Assembly: GCA_030679145.1 (NCBI GenBank)
Contig: JAUXTU010000036.1
Span: 22,480-86,479, forward strand
DNA: 64,000 bases
Origin: Bacteroidota bacterium
Lineage (GTDB): Bacteria > Bacteroidota > Ignavibacteria > UBA10030 > UBA8401
Direction: 5' to 3'
In this document: positions 29,087 to 38,458 of the stretch, in pieces
How positions within the stretch are numbered: the first letter of the stretch is position 1
Layout of the letters: every line of letters begins with the position of its first letter
The notes under the pieces: model-generated
Databases searched by the model: none
Seen by the model: only the letters and a program-made list of their open reading frames with translations
Told to the model about the DNA's origin: nothing
Made by a program: the position numbers and the translations under genes

Positions 29087-29125
29087 TTTACACAAACGTA
29101 ACGTTACATTCACGGTAAGATAAAA
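29087..29125 (+). promoter_or_regulatory. Pho-box-like array, 4 hexamers with 11-bp period
   Basis: TTTACA(29087) GTAACG(29098) TTCACG(29109) ATAAAA(29120). Confidence 0.5.
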
Positions 29126-29214
29126 CAGTATTAATAAATTGATGTGAAATAAAAAATTATTCCATTGCAAATTTTAATCACAATTCACATTCAATCAATA
29201 TGAAAGGATCCACA

Positions 29215-30909
29215 ATGAAGAAACTTTCACTGCTTGGCACACTGTTCCTTGTTGTGTCATTAGCGTTTGCCTTACCACGTCCCACAAAAGTGATCGGTGC
29301 CGGTTTAGGTGCTGCTGCCAAAACAGCGTTCAATCTTACTGCAGGAAAATCGATTACGCTTTCCCGCGACACCATCTATATCCTTACCGGTTTTTATTAT
29401 GTTGATTCTCTTGCAACACTAACGATACAATCCGGCACAGTGATCATGGGAGACAGTGCGACAAACGGTACATTGATCATTCGTCGCGGCGGGAAGATAT
29501 TTGCCGATGGAACAAAATCAGAGCCGATCGTTTTCACCTCTTCAAAACCTGCAGGTCAACGCAAACGCGGCGATTGGGGTGGAGTAATAATTCTTGGAAG
29601 CGCACCGACAAATAAACCGGTGACAAACAAGATCGAAGGAATTGATGTTGGGGGCGAATACGGCGGATCAGTTTCAAACGATAACAGCGGTATATTTCGA
29701 TATGTTCGTATTGAATATCCGGGAATTGTTATCTCGTTGAACAACGAGATCAATGGTTTAACAATGGGCGGTGTTGGAAGTGGAACAACGATTGAGTATG
29801 TGCAGGTCACAAATTCCGGTGATGATTCATTTGAATGGTTCGGCGGTACAGTTGATGCAAAATACCTTATTGCACTCAATGGTACGGATGATGAATTTGA
29901 TACCGACTTTGGTTATTCTGGAAAAGTACAATTTGCATTTGGAAAACGCGATCCTAATCTTTGGGATGCAGCCGGTCAGTCCAACGGATTCGAGTCGGAT
30001 AATGATGGAACACCGACAACGGCTGCACCATTAACATCACCCGTATTCTCAAATGTTACACTTGTAGGTCCTCAAGCTGATACGAACGTTGCTTTACCCG
30101 TCGGTCATAAATTTGAATATGGAGCGTTGATACGAAAAAATACAAGATTAAGCGTTCACAATTCAATCATTATAGGTTATCCATATGGAATCTCCATTCG
30201 TAATGATTCTACAGCAGCATATGCACTTCAAGGAAATTTACAGATCAGAAATGTAAGTCTGCAGGCTCGCACGAATGTTCTGAACACAGCAACTGTTGCC
30301 GGTGCAGTCGGATTTAATTTTGCTACATTCTTCGGAACCGCAGGATGGAATAATCTTGGCGATACTCCTCGTCAACCCGCTGCAATTGCGCTTGTCGATG
30401 CGTTCAATGCGTCGAATCCTGATGTCCGACCGACTGTTTCATCCGAAGCGACAACAACAGGAACAAATTACAGCAGTACGCAATTAACAAATCCATTCTT
30501 TACACAAGTAAGTTATCGCGGTGCATTCGATCCCTCGAAAGCGAAAGATCAGCAATGGGATTTTGGCTGGTCAAATTATGCACCGCAAAACAAAGATTAC
30601 AGCAACGGAACAACAGATGTTCAATCCATCGGTCAATTCATGCCAAATGAATATTCGCTCGGTCAGAATTTTCCGAATCCGTTCAATCCTGCAACGACCA
30701 TACAATATAAACTTCCGGTCAATGGAAACGTTACATTGAAAGTATTCAACATCATCGGGCAAGAAGTAACAACACTGGTGAATGAGTTTCAAACCACCGG
30801 TGCGTATTCAGTTTCGTTTGATGCATCGAAACTTTCGTCAGGGATTTATTTTTACAGCTTGAAAACTCAAGAGTATTCGCAAACCAAAAAAATGATGCTG
30901 TTGAAATAA
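29215..30909 (+). CDS. secreted right-handed beta-helix-like protein with T9SS sorting domain
   Basis: Signal peptide MKKLSLLGTLFLVVSLAFALP; LTIQSGTVIMGD...GTLIIRRGGKIFADGTKSEPIVFTSSKPAGQRKRGDWGGVIILG; C-term YSLGQNFPNPFNPATTIQYKL...GIYFYSLKTQEYSQTKKMMLLK; start trimmed from 29200. Confidence 0.85.
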   Translation: MKKLSLLGTLFLVVSLAFALPRPTKVIGAGLGAAAKTAFNLTAGKSITLSRDTIYILTGFYYVDSLATLTIQSGTVIMGDSATNGTLIIRRGGKIFADGTKSEPIVFTSSKPAGQRKRGDWGGVIILGSAPTNKPVTNKIEGIDVGGEYGGSVSNDNSGIFRYVRIEYPGIVISLNNEINGLTMGGVGSGTTIEYVQVTNSGDDSFEWFGGTVDAKYLIALNGTDDEFDTDFGYSGKVQFAFGKRDPNLWDAAGQSNGFESDNDGTPTTAAPLTSPVFSNVTLVGPQADTNVALPVGHKFEYGALIRKNTRLSVHNSIIIGYPYGISIRNDSTAAYALQGNLQIRNVSLQARTNVLNTATVAGAVGFNFATFFGTAGWNNLGDTPRQPAAIALVDAFNASNPDVRPTVSSEATTTGTNYSSTQLTNPFFTQVSYRGAFDPSKAKDQQWDFGWSNYAPQNKDYSNGTTDVQSIGQFMPNEYSLGQNFPNPFNPATTIQYKLPVNGNVTLKVFNIIGQEVTTLVNEFQTTGAYSVSFDASKLSSGIYFYSLKTQEYSQTKKMMLLK

Positions 30910-30931
30910 TATTGCTCCTTATACCAACGAC

Positions 30932-30956
30932 AAAAAGCCTCATCATGAGGCTTTTT
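30932..30956 (+). terminator. terminator after T9SS beta-helix gene
   Basis: AAAAAGCCTCATCATGAGGCTTTTT. Confidence 0.8.
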
Positions 30957-30983
30957 GCGTTTCAGGAAACAGAATGATCTTTC

Positions 30984-31011
30984 ATAACAAAAAGGTAACA
31001 TCATCTTCAAG
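30984..31011 (+). promoter_or_regulatory. Pho-box-like array, 3 hexamers with 11-bp period
   Basis: ATAACA(30984) GTAACA(30995) TTCAAG(31006). Confidence 0.5.
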
Positions 31012-31044
31012 GAAGCATGATGTTGCAACGGTATCTTTGTTTCA

Positions 31045-31995
31045 ATGAAAAAGACATTTACCATTGCACATCTTTCGGATCTTCATTTAAGCCCAGATTT
31101 TTTTCCTGAACGTTCAAGGCATTTTCGTTCCATTCTTTCATTTTGCAAACAACGCCAGGTCGATCATATCATCATTACCGGAGATATTACGAATCAGGCA
31201 AAAGAAAATGAGTTCGATCATTTTCGAAAGATTTTAAGAGAGTTTTCACTGCTCGACAGCAAAAAAATAACAGTAATTAATGGTAATCATGATATTTTTG
31301 GTGGACCATATTATGCTGAGGATGTTCTCAGTTTTCCAACGGCATGCAAATCAACAGATTATGCAGAGAAGATGGATCAGTTCTATCGTTATACAAAAGA
31401 GACATTCACTTCAACAAAATTTTTCTCTGAAAAAAGCTTTTTTCCATTTCTTAAAGTTGTTGGAGACATTGCAATTGTAGGGTTAAACTCGGTGGCAGAG
31501 TGGCACGCCGTCAAGAATCCGATTGGCTCGAACGGGAAGATCAATAGTGAACAATTTAAAAGTCTGCGCGAGCTGCTCAACTGCGAAGAAATAAAAAAGA
31601 AAAAAATATTTATTGCAATTCATCACCACTTCTCGGCTAAAAGCGATGTTGATCATTCTTCAACAATGGAACGAATATGGTCTGCGGTAGAATCTGCGAC
31701 GTTAAAACTGCGAAAGAAGAAAAGACTGTTGAAATTATTTACCAAAGCGAATGTTGCCAAAGTGCTTCACGGTCATGTTCACCATCATGGAATGTATAAA
31801 AAAGAAGGAATCACATTTGTCAACGCCGGGGCCACGATTGTTCCCGCAAAAAACTCGCAACAAGCATTTCACTTTATCAACGTACGAGAAGAGTGTATCG
31901 AAACAGAGAATATTGTAATCCCGGCACAGTTGAAGTCATATCAAAAAAAAGAAATACCTTTACGCAATATTCGTAAAAGCCTTGCCATTGCGTGA
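31045..31995 (+). CDS. calcineurin-like metallophosphoesterase
   Basis: IAHLSDLHLSPDF, HIIITGDITNQ, VINGNHDIFGG, IAIHHHFS, VLHGHVHHHGMY. Confidence 0.9.
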   Translation: MKKTFTIAHLSDLHLSPDFFPERSRHFRSILSFCKQRQVDHIIITGDITNQAKENEFDHFRKILREFSLLDSKKITVINGNHDIFGGPYYAEDVLSFPTACKSTDYAEKMDQFYRYTKETFTSTKFFSEKSFFPFLKVVGDIAIVGLNSVAEWHAVKNPIGSNGKINSEQFKSLRELLNCEEIKKKKIFIAIHHHFSAKSDVDHSSTMERIWSAVESATLKLRKKKRLLKLFTKANVAKVLHGHVHHHGMYKKEGITFVNAGATIVPAKNSQQAFHFINVREECIETENIVIPAQLKSYQKKEIPLRNIRKSLAIA

Positions 31996-32045
31996 TGATA
32001 GTAAACAGGACTTACCTCTCCATCTCTATTGCTTCATATAGAATA

Positions 32046-32084
32046 TTAACAAAAAATTAACACTGTATTCACATTAACCTAATG
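32046..32084 (+). promoter_or_regulatory. Pho-box-like array, 4 hexamers with 11-bp period
   Basis: TTAACA(32046) TTAACA(32057) TTCACA(32068) CTAATG(32079); first three fit TT(A/T/C)ACA-N5. Confidence 0.6.
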
Positions 32085-32123
32085 GTAAGCGATGATATTA
32101 TTGATATATAATCTGAGTCTACT

Positions 32124-32435
32124 ATGGAACGAATCGCAATAAAACAAATCATCATTGATCCGGAACGCTTCGTTGTTATGAAAGAAGGTTCGAAGGTTAT
32201 TCTGACAAAAACGGAGTTTTTTATTTTGTATCTCATGATGAGCACAAAAGGAAAGATCCAATCCAGAAATGCTATTTCTAAATTTGCATGGGGGTTGGAA
32301 TCATTGGACCGCCCAAGGACCATTGATACTCATATCAGTAATATTCGAAGAAAGATTGGAAGAATAGATGAAAAGGAGATCATCACCGTCATAAAAGGTG
32401 TTGGATATAAGTTGGACGATTCATTAGTTGAATAA
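32124..32435 (+). CDS. stand-alone OmpR/PhoB-type winged-helix DNA-binding protein (no receiver domain)
   Basis: LTKTEFFILYLMMSTKGKIQSRNAISKFAWG...RPRTIDTHISNIRRKIG...IITVIKGVGYKLDD; 103 aa; own promoter-like region upstream. Confidence 0.85.
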   Translation: MERIAIKQIIIDPERFVVMKEGSKVILTKTEFFILYLMMSTKGKIQSRNAISKFAWGLESLDRPRTIDTHISNIRRKIGRIDEKEIITVIKGVGYKLDDSLVE

Positions 32436-32494
32436 CGTCATCCGTTAAACAAAGCTCTTGGTGCATTTGAAATATCCCATTTCAAAATACTCGT

Positions 32495-32537
32495 AAAAAA
32501 ACAAAAGGCAGAATAGCATTCTGCCTTTTGTTTTTTT
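32495..32537 (+). terminator. terminator after winged-helix gene
   Basis: AAAAAAACAAAAGGCAGAATAGCATTCTGCCTTTTGTTTTTTT. Confidence 0.8.
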
Positions 32538-32569
32538 ACATTATTCCCAAAATAATTGGGAGAATAAGT

Positions 32570-33001
32570 ATGAGCGACAAACGGGTTACATGGAACGAAT
32601 ATTTTATGAACATTGCGGAACAAGTGGCGACACGGAGTACGTGCAGCAGAAAAAATGTCGGTGCAGTGATCGTGCGTGACAAGACGATCCTTTCCACGGG
32701 GTATAACGGCAGTCTGCGCGGTGCACCGCATTGCGATGAAGCGGGACATGATATGGAGAATGATCATTGTGTCCGCACGGTGCATGCTGAAGCAAATGCA
32801 GTTGCGCAAGCCGCTAAACATGGCGTCAGGATTGATGAATCTGAAATCTATGTAACTGCGTCTCCATGCTTAACCTGCTTTAAATTGATTGCGAACAGCG
32901 GAATTCGAAAAATATTCTTTAAGGAATTTTATCGAGATAATCGAATTACGGAATATGCGCAACAGGCAGGAGTTACGCTGGTGTTCATGGAAAAGAGGTA
33001 A
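32570..33001 (+). CDS. dCMP/deoxycytidylate deaminase family protein
   Basis: WNEYFMNIAEQVATRSTCSRKNVGAVIVRD...TVHAEANAVAQAAKHG...YVTASPCLTCFKLIANSGI; start trimmed from 32528. Confidence 0.9.
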   Translation: MSDKRVTWNEYFMNIAEQVATRSTCSRKNVGAVIVRDKTILSTGYNGSLRGAPHCDEAGHDMENDHCVRTVHAEANAVAQAAKHGVRIDESEIYVTASPCLTCFKLIANSGIRKIFFKEFYRDNRITEYAQQAGVTLVFMEKR

Positions 33002-33029
33002 GAAAATATTTATACAAGAACAACGAATA

Positions 33030-33060
33030 AAAAAGTCAGGTGTAATGCCTGATTTTTTTG
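33030..33060 (+). terminator. terminator after dCMP deaminase
   Basis: AAAAAGTCAGG-TGTAATG-CCTGATTTTTTT. Confidence 0.7.
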
Positions 33061-33062
33061 TT

Positions 33063-33112
33063 TTAAACAAATGTTAACAATTTAGTAATGCAGTGGTAAA
33101 CTATAGATAATG
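33063..33112 (+). promoter_or_regulatory. Pho-box-like array, 5 hexamers with 11-bp period
   Basis: TTAAAC(33063) TTAACA(33074) GTAATG(33085) GTAAAC(33096) ATAATG(33107). Confidence 0.6.
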
Positions 33113-33175
33113 TATTTTTGGCAATTTCTTGACGTTATCTATACAATACAATCCGTCATTCTTAAGGAAAACATC

Positions 33176-34540
33176 GTGAAATCATTTTTTTCCCTTCTTA
33201 TTGCAGTATTTTTTTTCCATCTCACAATATTTGCTCAGGAGGAAAACCCTGATTCGGTAGTTGTTTCGACGAAAGAACTGCAAGAACAGATCGAACAGTT
33301 AAAATTGCACAACGAAAGTGTGAACGAGATTCTTCTTGATATGAAGAGTTATCTTGACATTGCTCGCAAACTTAAATTCACCGGATATATGCAGACACAG
33401 TATCAAGGGTCAAATGGTATTGGCAGCGCTCAATATCCGATTGGTAATTTTGCGGGAGGAACTTTTCCGACAAACGTTGGTTCGCGGTTTCAAGTTCGTC
33501 GCGGGCGTTTAAAGGTACAATTTGAGAACGATCTTACATTCTCCCAATATGTGTTACAATTTGATGTTACACAAAATGGTTTAGGAATAAAGGATGCGTA
33601 CATCAACATTAAAGATCCATGGGTAAAAAGCTGGAATATGAGAATGGGTGTGTTCGACAGACCGTTCGGTTTTGAAGTTGCATACTCATCCAATTTTCGA
33701 GAGACACCGGAACGGTCGAGAATGTCGCAGACATTGTTTCCCGGTGAACGTGAACTTGGTGCGATGATCGAATTTGCTCCCGAAATCGGCGACTGGACGA
33801 ATTACAATTTGAAACTCGGTGTATTCAACGGCGTGCTCCCGACTGCGAATGAAAATGACAACAGCAAAGATATCATCGGGCGGGCAGGATTTATCATTCC
33901 ATTTGATGAAATCAATTTTGCATTCGATGGCGGAGTTTCGGTCTATCAGGGAAGTGTGCGAAGTAATTCCAAATTCATCTATACGTTTAATGAATCGCAG
34001 AAACTGTTCCTTGTCGATTCAACAACGGCCAACGCCGGAAAGAATTATGAGCGCCAATATTTTGGAGTTGACGGTCAGATGATCTATGATATTCCGTTGC
34101 TTGGCGGAATATCTATTCGCGGTGAATATGATTTTGGCTCACAGCCCGGAACAGATGGATCCAACGTCTTCTATAATTCAACCGCACCTTTATACCAGCG
34201 AAAATTTTATGGTTATTATGTGAGTCTTTTACAAAATATCGGCACAAAACATCAACTGTTGCTTCGATACGATGTGCTTGATCCAAACAGTGAACTTGAA
34301 GGGAGCGATATCGGTGCTCCGGGGAAAAATGGAAAGATCGGAGATCTGAAATACAGTACTATTGGATTGGGTTATCTGTTCCATTTGGATGATAATGTGA
34401 AGTTCACATTCTATTATGAAATGGTAAAAAATGAAACCGTGAATAGTGGTGTAGCAGCAAGCAGTACACTTGCACCGTATAAAACTGATGTGAATGACAA
34501 TGTTTTTACATTTAGAATTCAGTATCGATTTCCGTTCTAA
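33176..34540 (+). CDS. phosphate-selective porin O/P family protein
   Basis: GTG start after AAGGAAAACATC gives signal peptide MKSFFSLLIAVFFFHLTIFAQ; coiled-coil then FTGYMQTQYQGSNG...RFQVRRGRLKVQFENDLTFSQYVLQFDVTQNGLGIKDAYINI; start trimmed from 33110. Confidence 0.85.
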   Translation: MKSFFSLLIAVFFFHLTIFAQEENPDSVVVSTKELQEQIEQLKLHNESVNEILLDMKSYLDIARKLKFTGYMQTQYQGSNGIGSAQYPIGNFAGGTFPTNVGSRFQVRRGRLKVQFENDLTFSQYVLQFDVTQNGLGIKDAYINIKDPWVKSWNMRMGVFDRPFGFEVAYSSNFRETPERSRMSQTLFPGERELGAMIEFAPEIGDWTNYNLKLGVFNGVLPTANENDNSKDIIGRAGFIIPFDEINFAFDGGVSVYQGSVRSNSKFIYTFNESQKLFLVDSTTANAGKNYERQYFGVDGQMIYDIPLLGGISIRGEYDFGSQPGTDGSNVFYNSTAPLYQRKFYGYYVSLLQNIGTKHQLLLRYDVLDPNSELEGSDIGAPGKNGKIGDLKYSTIGLGYLFHLDDNVKFTFYYEMVKNETVNSGVAASSTLAPYKTDVNDNVFTFRIQYRFPF

Positions 34541-34591
34541 TGCGAAATAATGACCATTTCAAATTTTTAAAATAAAAGGAACCATAACAGT

Positions 34592-35413
34592 ATGAAAAAA
34601 TTCATTGCAATTATTTTACTCTTTTCAATCTCCTCATTGTTATTTGCAGAAGATGTCATCACCGTAAAAGGTTCAGATACAATGGTGATCCTGGCGCAGC
34701 GATGGGCGGAATTGTATATGAAGAAAAACCCCGAAGTTACTATTCAAGTGACAGGCGGCGGATCCGGAACAGGAATTTCCGCATTGATCAACGGTACGAC
34801 CGATATCTGTAATGCCTCGCGTCCGATGAAACCGAGCGAAAAACAGAAATTGAAACACCGCTTCAGCAGTCTTGGTGTAGAAATTAAAACCGCAAAAGAT
34901 GGCATCGCGATCTACGTAAGTGAAAAGAATCCGATCAAAGAGTTGACCGTACAACAAGTGAAAGATATTTATACCGGAAAGATTACCAATTGGAAAGAAG
35001 TTGGCGGAATTGATTCACGAATTATTCTATACAGCCGTGAGAACAATTCCGGAACATATGTGTACTTCAAAGAGAATGTTTTAGATGATGAAGATTATTC
35101 CCCAAGTTGTCAGAATATGCCCGGAACAGCGGCTCTGGTAAACGCTATTTCAAAGGATCCGAATGGAATTGGTTATGGCGGAGCAGCTTATGCAAAGGGA
35201 ATTCGTGAAGTTCCAGTAAAAGCGGATGAGAATTCATCTGCATATTTACCGAATGCAGAAAATGTAAAGTCGGGACAATATCCGATCACACGGTTCTTGT
35301 TTATGTATGTGAAAAGCAAGCCAACCGGTGCGATGAAAGAATATATTGACTGGATATTGAGCGAAGAAGGACAAAGCATTGTTGTCAAGGTCGGTTATTT
35401 CCCGCTCCGATAA
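34592..35413 (+). CDS. pstS: phosphate ABC transporter substrate-binding protein
   Basis: VKGSDTMVILAQRWAELYMKKNPEVTIQVTGGGSGTGISALINGTTDICNASRPMK...SRENNSGTYVYFKENVL. Confidence 0.93.
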   Translation: MKKFIAIILLFSISSLLFAEDVITVKGSDTMVILAQRWAELYMKKNPEVTIQVTGGGSGTGISALINGTTDICNASRPMKPSEKQKLKHRFSSLGVEIKTAKDGIAIYVSEKNPIKELTVQQVKDIYTGKITNWKEVGGIDSRIILYSRENNSGTYVYFKENVLDDEDYSPSCQNMPGTAALVNAISKDPNGIGYGGAAYAKGIREVPVKADENSSAYLPNAENVKSGQYPITRFLFMYVKSKPTGAMKEYIDWILSEEGQSIVVKVGYFPLR

Positions 35414-35440
35414 CAACACAAACACTATTTAAAAATGTAG

Positions 35441-36487
35441 ATGGAAATCCCCAAAACAATTACAAACACAATGATGAAAAAGCGATTCCGCTTGAGCGAA
35501 TTTCTGGCGGAAAAACTTATCACGGCAACGGCGTTCATTTCGTTCGCATTCATTGTGTTGATCTTTGTCTTCGTATTCAGGGAAACACTTCCAATTTTCT
35601 CTGCACCTGAACCGGCTGTTTCGTTGGAAGAATTGGGAGAGCAGGAAACGTACGGTGATATTGTTTTAAGTGATGCTGAACGTGCGGCAGAAGAAAAAGA
35701 AAAAACGAAAGTTGCAGCCGAAGAAGGGGTGACAGTAGAAAATCTTGCCGGTGACCGTTGGCAGCCGATCTCCGGTAAACCGAAATACGGGCTGCTTCCA
35801 TTGATCGTCGGAAGTTTAAAGATATCGCTTATTTCAATATTCTTTGCTGCGCCGATTGCAATTCTTGCAGCATTATTTACCGCGGCATTTGCTCCACGAT
35901 GGGCAAAGGAAACATTAAAACCGGCGATAGAAATCCTTGCAGGATTTCCATCTGTCGTTATCGGCTTTTTTGCTCTGGTAGTTCTTGCAACATTTGTTCA
36001 GGATATATTTGGTCTTGAATATCGGTTGAATGCATTTGTCGGTGGATTAGCATTGTCACTTGCAGTTATTCCGATTATTTACACAATTTCTGAAGATGCA
36101 ATCTCTGCAATTCCAAAATCTCTTACCGAAGCAAGCCTTGCACTTGGCGCAACAAAATGGCAGACAGCGTTGAAGGTAATTCTTCCCGCAGCTACGCCGG
36201 GAATATTTGCAGCAATATTACTTGGAGTTGGGCGAGCATTTGGTGAAACAATGATCGTGTTAATGGCAACCGGGAATGCGGCACTGTTGTCAGCGAATCC
36301 ATTCGAACCGGTTCGCACAATGTCAGCAACGATCGGTGCAGAGATGGCAGAAGTTGTTTTTGGCGAAACGCACTACAATGTCTTGTTCTTAATCGGTTCA
36401 ATTCTTTTTCTGTTCACTTTCACCCTTAACGCGATCGCTGAAATATTTATCCGGCAGCGGTTGATGAAAAAATTCAGAGGAAGCTGA
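35441..36487 (+). CDS. pstC: phosphate ABC transporter permease PstC (with charged insertion)
   Basis: PLIVGSLKISLISIFFAAPIAILAALFTAAFAPRWAKETLKPAIEILAGFPSVVIGFFAL...GRAFGETMIVLMATGNA. Confidence 0.92.
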   Translation: MEIPKTITNTMMKKRFRLSEFLAEKLITATAFISFAFIVLIFVFVFRETLPIFSAPEPAVSLEELGEQETYGDIVLSDAERAAEEKEKTKVAAEEGVTVENLAGDRWQPISGKPKYGLLPLIVGSLKISLISIFFAAPIAILAALFTAAFAPRWAKETLKPAIEILAGFPSVVIGFFALVVLATFVQDIFGLEYRLNAFVGGLALSLAVIPIIYTISEDAISAIPKSLTEASLALGATKWQTALKVILPAATPGIFAAILLGVGRAFGETMIVLMATGNAALLSANPFEPVRTMSATIGAEMAEVVFGETHYNVLFLIGSILFLFTFTLNAIAEIFIRQRLMKKFRGS

Positions 36488-37389
36488 TGACCAAGAAAAA
36501 ACTCCTCGGCGGATTTGTGTATGGAACTACCGCATTCTTTGCGTTTATTATTATTGCGGCTGTTGTTATTGTTATGACCAATATTGTTGCCGGTGGATGG
36601 TCGAGTTTGACAAAAGATTTTTTACTTGGATCACCCGAAGAAGGAATGACCAAGGGAGGGATTTTCCCGGCGATCGTTGGAACATTCTTGTTGGTAATGA
36701 TCATGTCCATTGCAGGAGTGCCAATAGGAACAATGACAGCGATCTATTTGAGTGAATACGCAAGCCAAAAATCGATCTTTGCTCGATTGATTCGATTCGC
36801 AGTGAACACGCTCGCTGGTGTTCCCGCAATCGTGTTCGGATTGTTCGGTCTCGGTTTTTTCATTCAATTTATTGGAACTCGTGTTGACGGAGTTTTGTAT
36901 AATAATGGAGAGCTGCACTGGGGACAGCCAAATATTCTGTGGGCGAGTTTAACAATGGCGTTATTGACGCTTCCGGTTGTGATCGTTTCTGTTGAAGAGG
37001 CGATCAAAACCGTGCCGAGAGAATTGCGCGAAGCATCGTTGGCACTTGGCGCAACAAAATGGCAGACGATTAGAAAAGTGGTTATTCCAAATTCTATTAC
37101 CGGAATATTGACGGGAGCAATTCTTGCCGTGAGCCGCGGCGCAGGCGAGGTTGCACCGATCCTGTTCACTGGTGCGGCATATTTTCTTCCGCATCTTCCG
37201 TCGGGACTATCGGATCAGTTCATGGAATTAGGATATCATATCTATATTATGGCGACACAATCGCCGGATGTGGAAGCGACACGAGGAATTCAATATGCAA
37301 CGACACTCGTCTTGCTCATCTTGACATTTACATTGAATTTCTCAGCGATCTTTTTGCGGTATAAATTACGAAAACGAATAATAACGTAA
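36487..37389 (+). CDS. pstA: phosphate ABC transporter permease PstA
   Basis: GGIFPAIVGTFLLVMIMSIAGVPIGTMTAIYLSEYA...GVPAIVFGLFGLGFF...SRGAGEVAPILFTGAAYF. Confidence 0.93.
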   Translation: MTKKKLLGGFVYGTTAFFAFIIIAAVVIVMTNIVAGGWSSLTKDFLLGSPEEGMTKGGIFPAIVGTFLLVMIMSIAGVPIGTMTAIYLSEYASQKSIFARLIRFAVNTLAGVPAIVFGLFGLGFFIQFIGTRVDGVLYNNGELHWGQPNILWASLTMALLTLPVVIVSVEEAIKTVPRELREASLALGATKWQTIRKVVIPNSITGILTGAILAVSRGAGEVAPILFTGAAYFLPHLPSGLSDQFMELGYHIYIMATQSPDVEATRGIQYATTLVLLILTFTLNFSAIFLRYKLRKRIIT

Positions 37390-37395
37390 AGCGAT

Positions 37396-37517
37396 GTCAT
37401 CGCGAGGAGTTCCGACGTTTTTTCGGAACGACGTGGCGATCTGCTTGTGCGTTGACAGATTGCTTCGTTCATAAAAAACACTCACTCGTCCCGAAGGGAC
37501 TCCTTCGGAGTAATGAC
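37396..37517. repeat. GTCAT(T/C)GCGAGG dispersed palindromic repeat, copy 2 (pstA-pstB gap)
   Basis: GTCATCGCGAGGAGTTCCGACGTTTTTTCGGAACGACGTGGCGATCTG...CAGATTGCTTCG...CTTCGGAGTAATGAC. Confidence 0.7.
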
Positions 37518-37533
37518 ACGATAAAATAAAATT

Positions 37534-38322
37534 ATGTATTCACATTCTTACAAAACATTACAGCCGACAGATGTTAGGATCAAGACCGAACATCTCAATA
37601 TTTATTACGGAAAAAAACAAGCAATAAAAGATGTAAGTCTTGATATGTTCACTCATCGTGTAACAGCGCTGATCGGACCTTCGGGGTGCGGGAAGTCGAC
37701 GTATCTCCGATCGTTGAACAGGATGAATGATCTGATCGAAAATTCCCGGACGGAGGGAAACGTTCTTCTTGACGGAGTGAATATCTACGATAAACAAGTG
37801 GATGTTGTGGAACTTCGAAAAAAAGTAGGAATGATCTTCCAAAAATCGAATCCATTTCCGAAATCGATCTTTGAAAATGTTGCGTACGGACCGCGCATCA
37901 ACGGCATGAACGATAAAAAGAAATTAGAGGATATCGTTGAACGCTCGTTGAAGCAAGCCGCGCTGTGGGAAGAAGTGAAAGACGATCTTGCAAAGAGCGG
38001 TCTCTCGCTTTCCGGTGGACAGCAGCAGCGTTTATGTATCGCTCGTGCACTCGCTGTGGATCCCGAAATATTGCTGATGGATGAACCGGCAAGCGCTCTT
38101 GATCCCATTGCAACCGCAAAGATCGAAGAACTGATCTATGAGTTGAAAAATACATATACTATCGTTATCGTTACTCACAACATGCAGCAGGCAGCACGCG
38201 TGAGCGATTACACCGGATTTTTTTATATGGGTGAATTGATCGAGTTCGATGAGACAAAAAAAATATTTACCATGCCTGCAAAGAAACAGACAGAAGATTA
38301 TATTACAGGACGATTCGGGTGA
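37534..38322 (+). CDS. pstB: phosphate ABC transporter ATP-binding protein
   Basis: [73 protein letters not shown]. Confidence 0.95.
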   Translation: MYSHSYKTLQPTDVRIKTEHLNIYYGKKQAIKDVSLDMFTHRVTALIGPSGCGKSTYLRSLNRMNDLIENSRTEGNVLLDGVNIYDKQVDVVELRKKVGMIFQKSNPFPKSIFENVAYGPRINGMNDKKKLEDIVERSLKQAALWEEVKDDLAKSGLSLSGGQQQRLCIARALAVDPEILLMDEPASALDPIATAKIEELIYELKNTYTIVIVTHNMQQAARVSDYTGFFYMGELIEFDETKKIFTMPAKKQTEDYITGRFG

Positions 38323-38340
38323 TTATTTTATTACCACAAG

Positions 38341-38406
38341 GTCACGAAGAATCTTGCTTTTTTACTCAAGAATAAAAACGAGATTCTTCGCTTCGCTCAG
38401 AATGAC
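38341..38406. repeat. dispersed palindromic repeat, copy 3 (pstB-phoU gap)
   Basis: GTCACGAAGAATCTTGC...AAAACGAGATTCTTCGCTTCGCTCAGAATGAC. Confidence 0.65.
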
Positions 38407-38458
38407 AATTGACAACCAATTTTTCAGGTGTCTCTCAGAATGAATTAAGGAAAAAATT

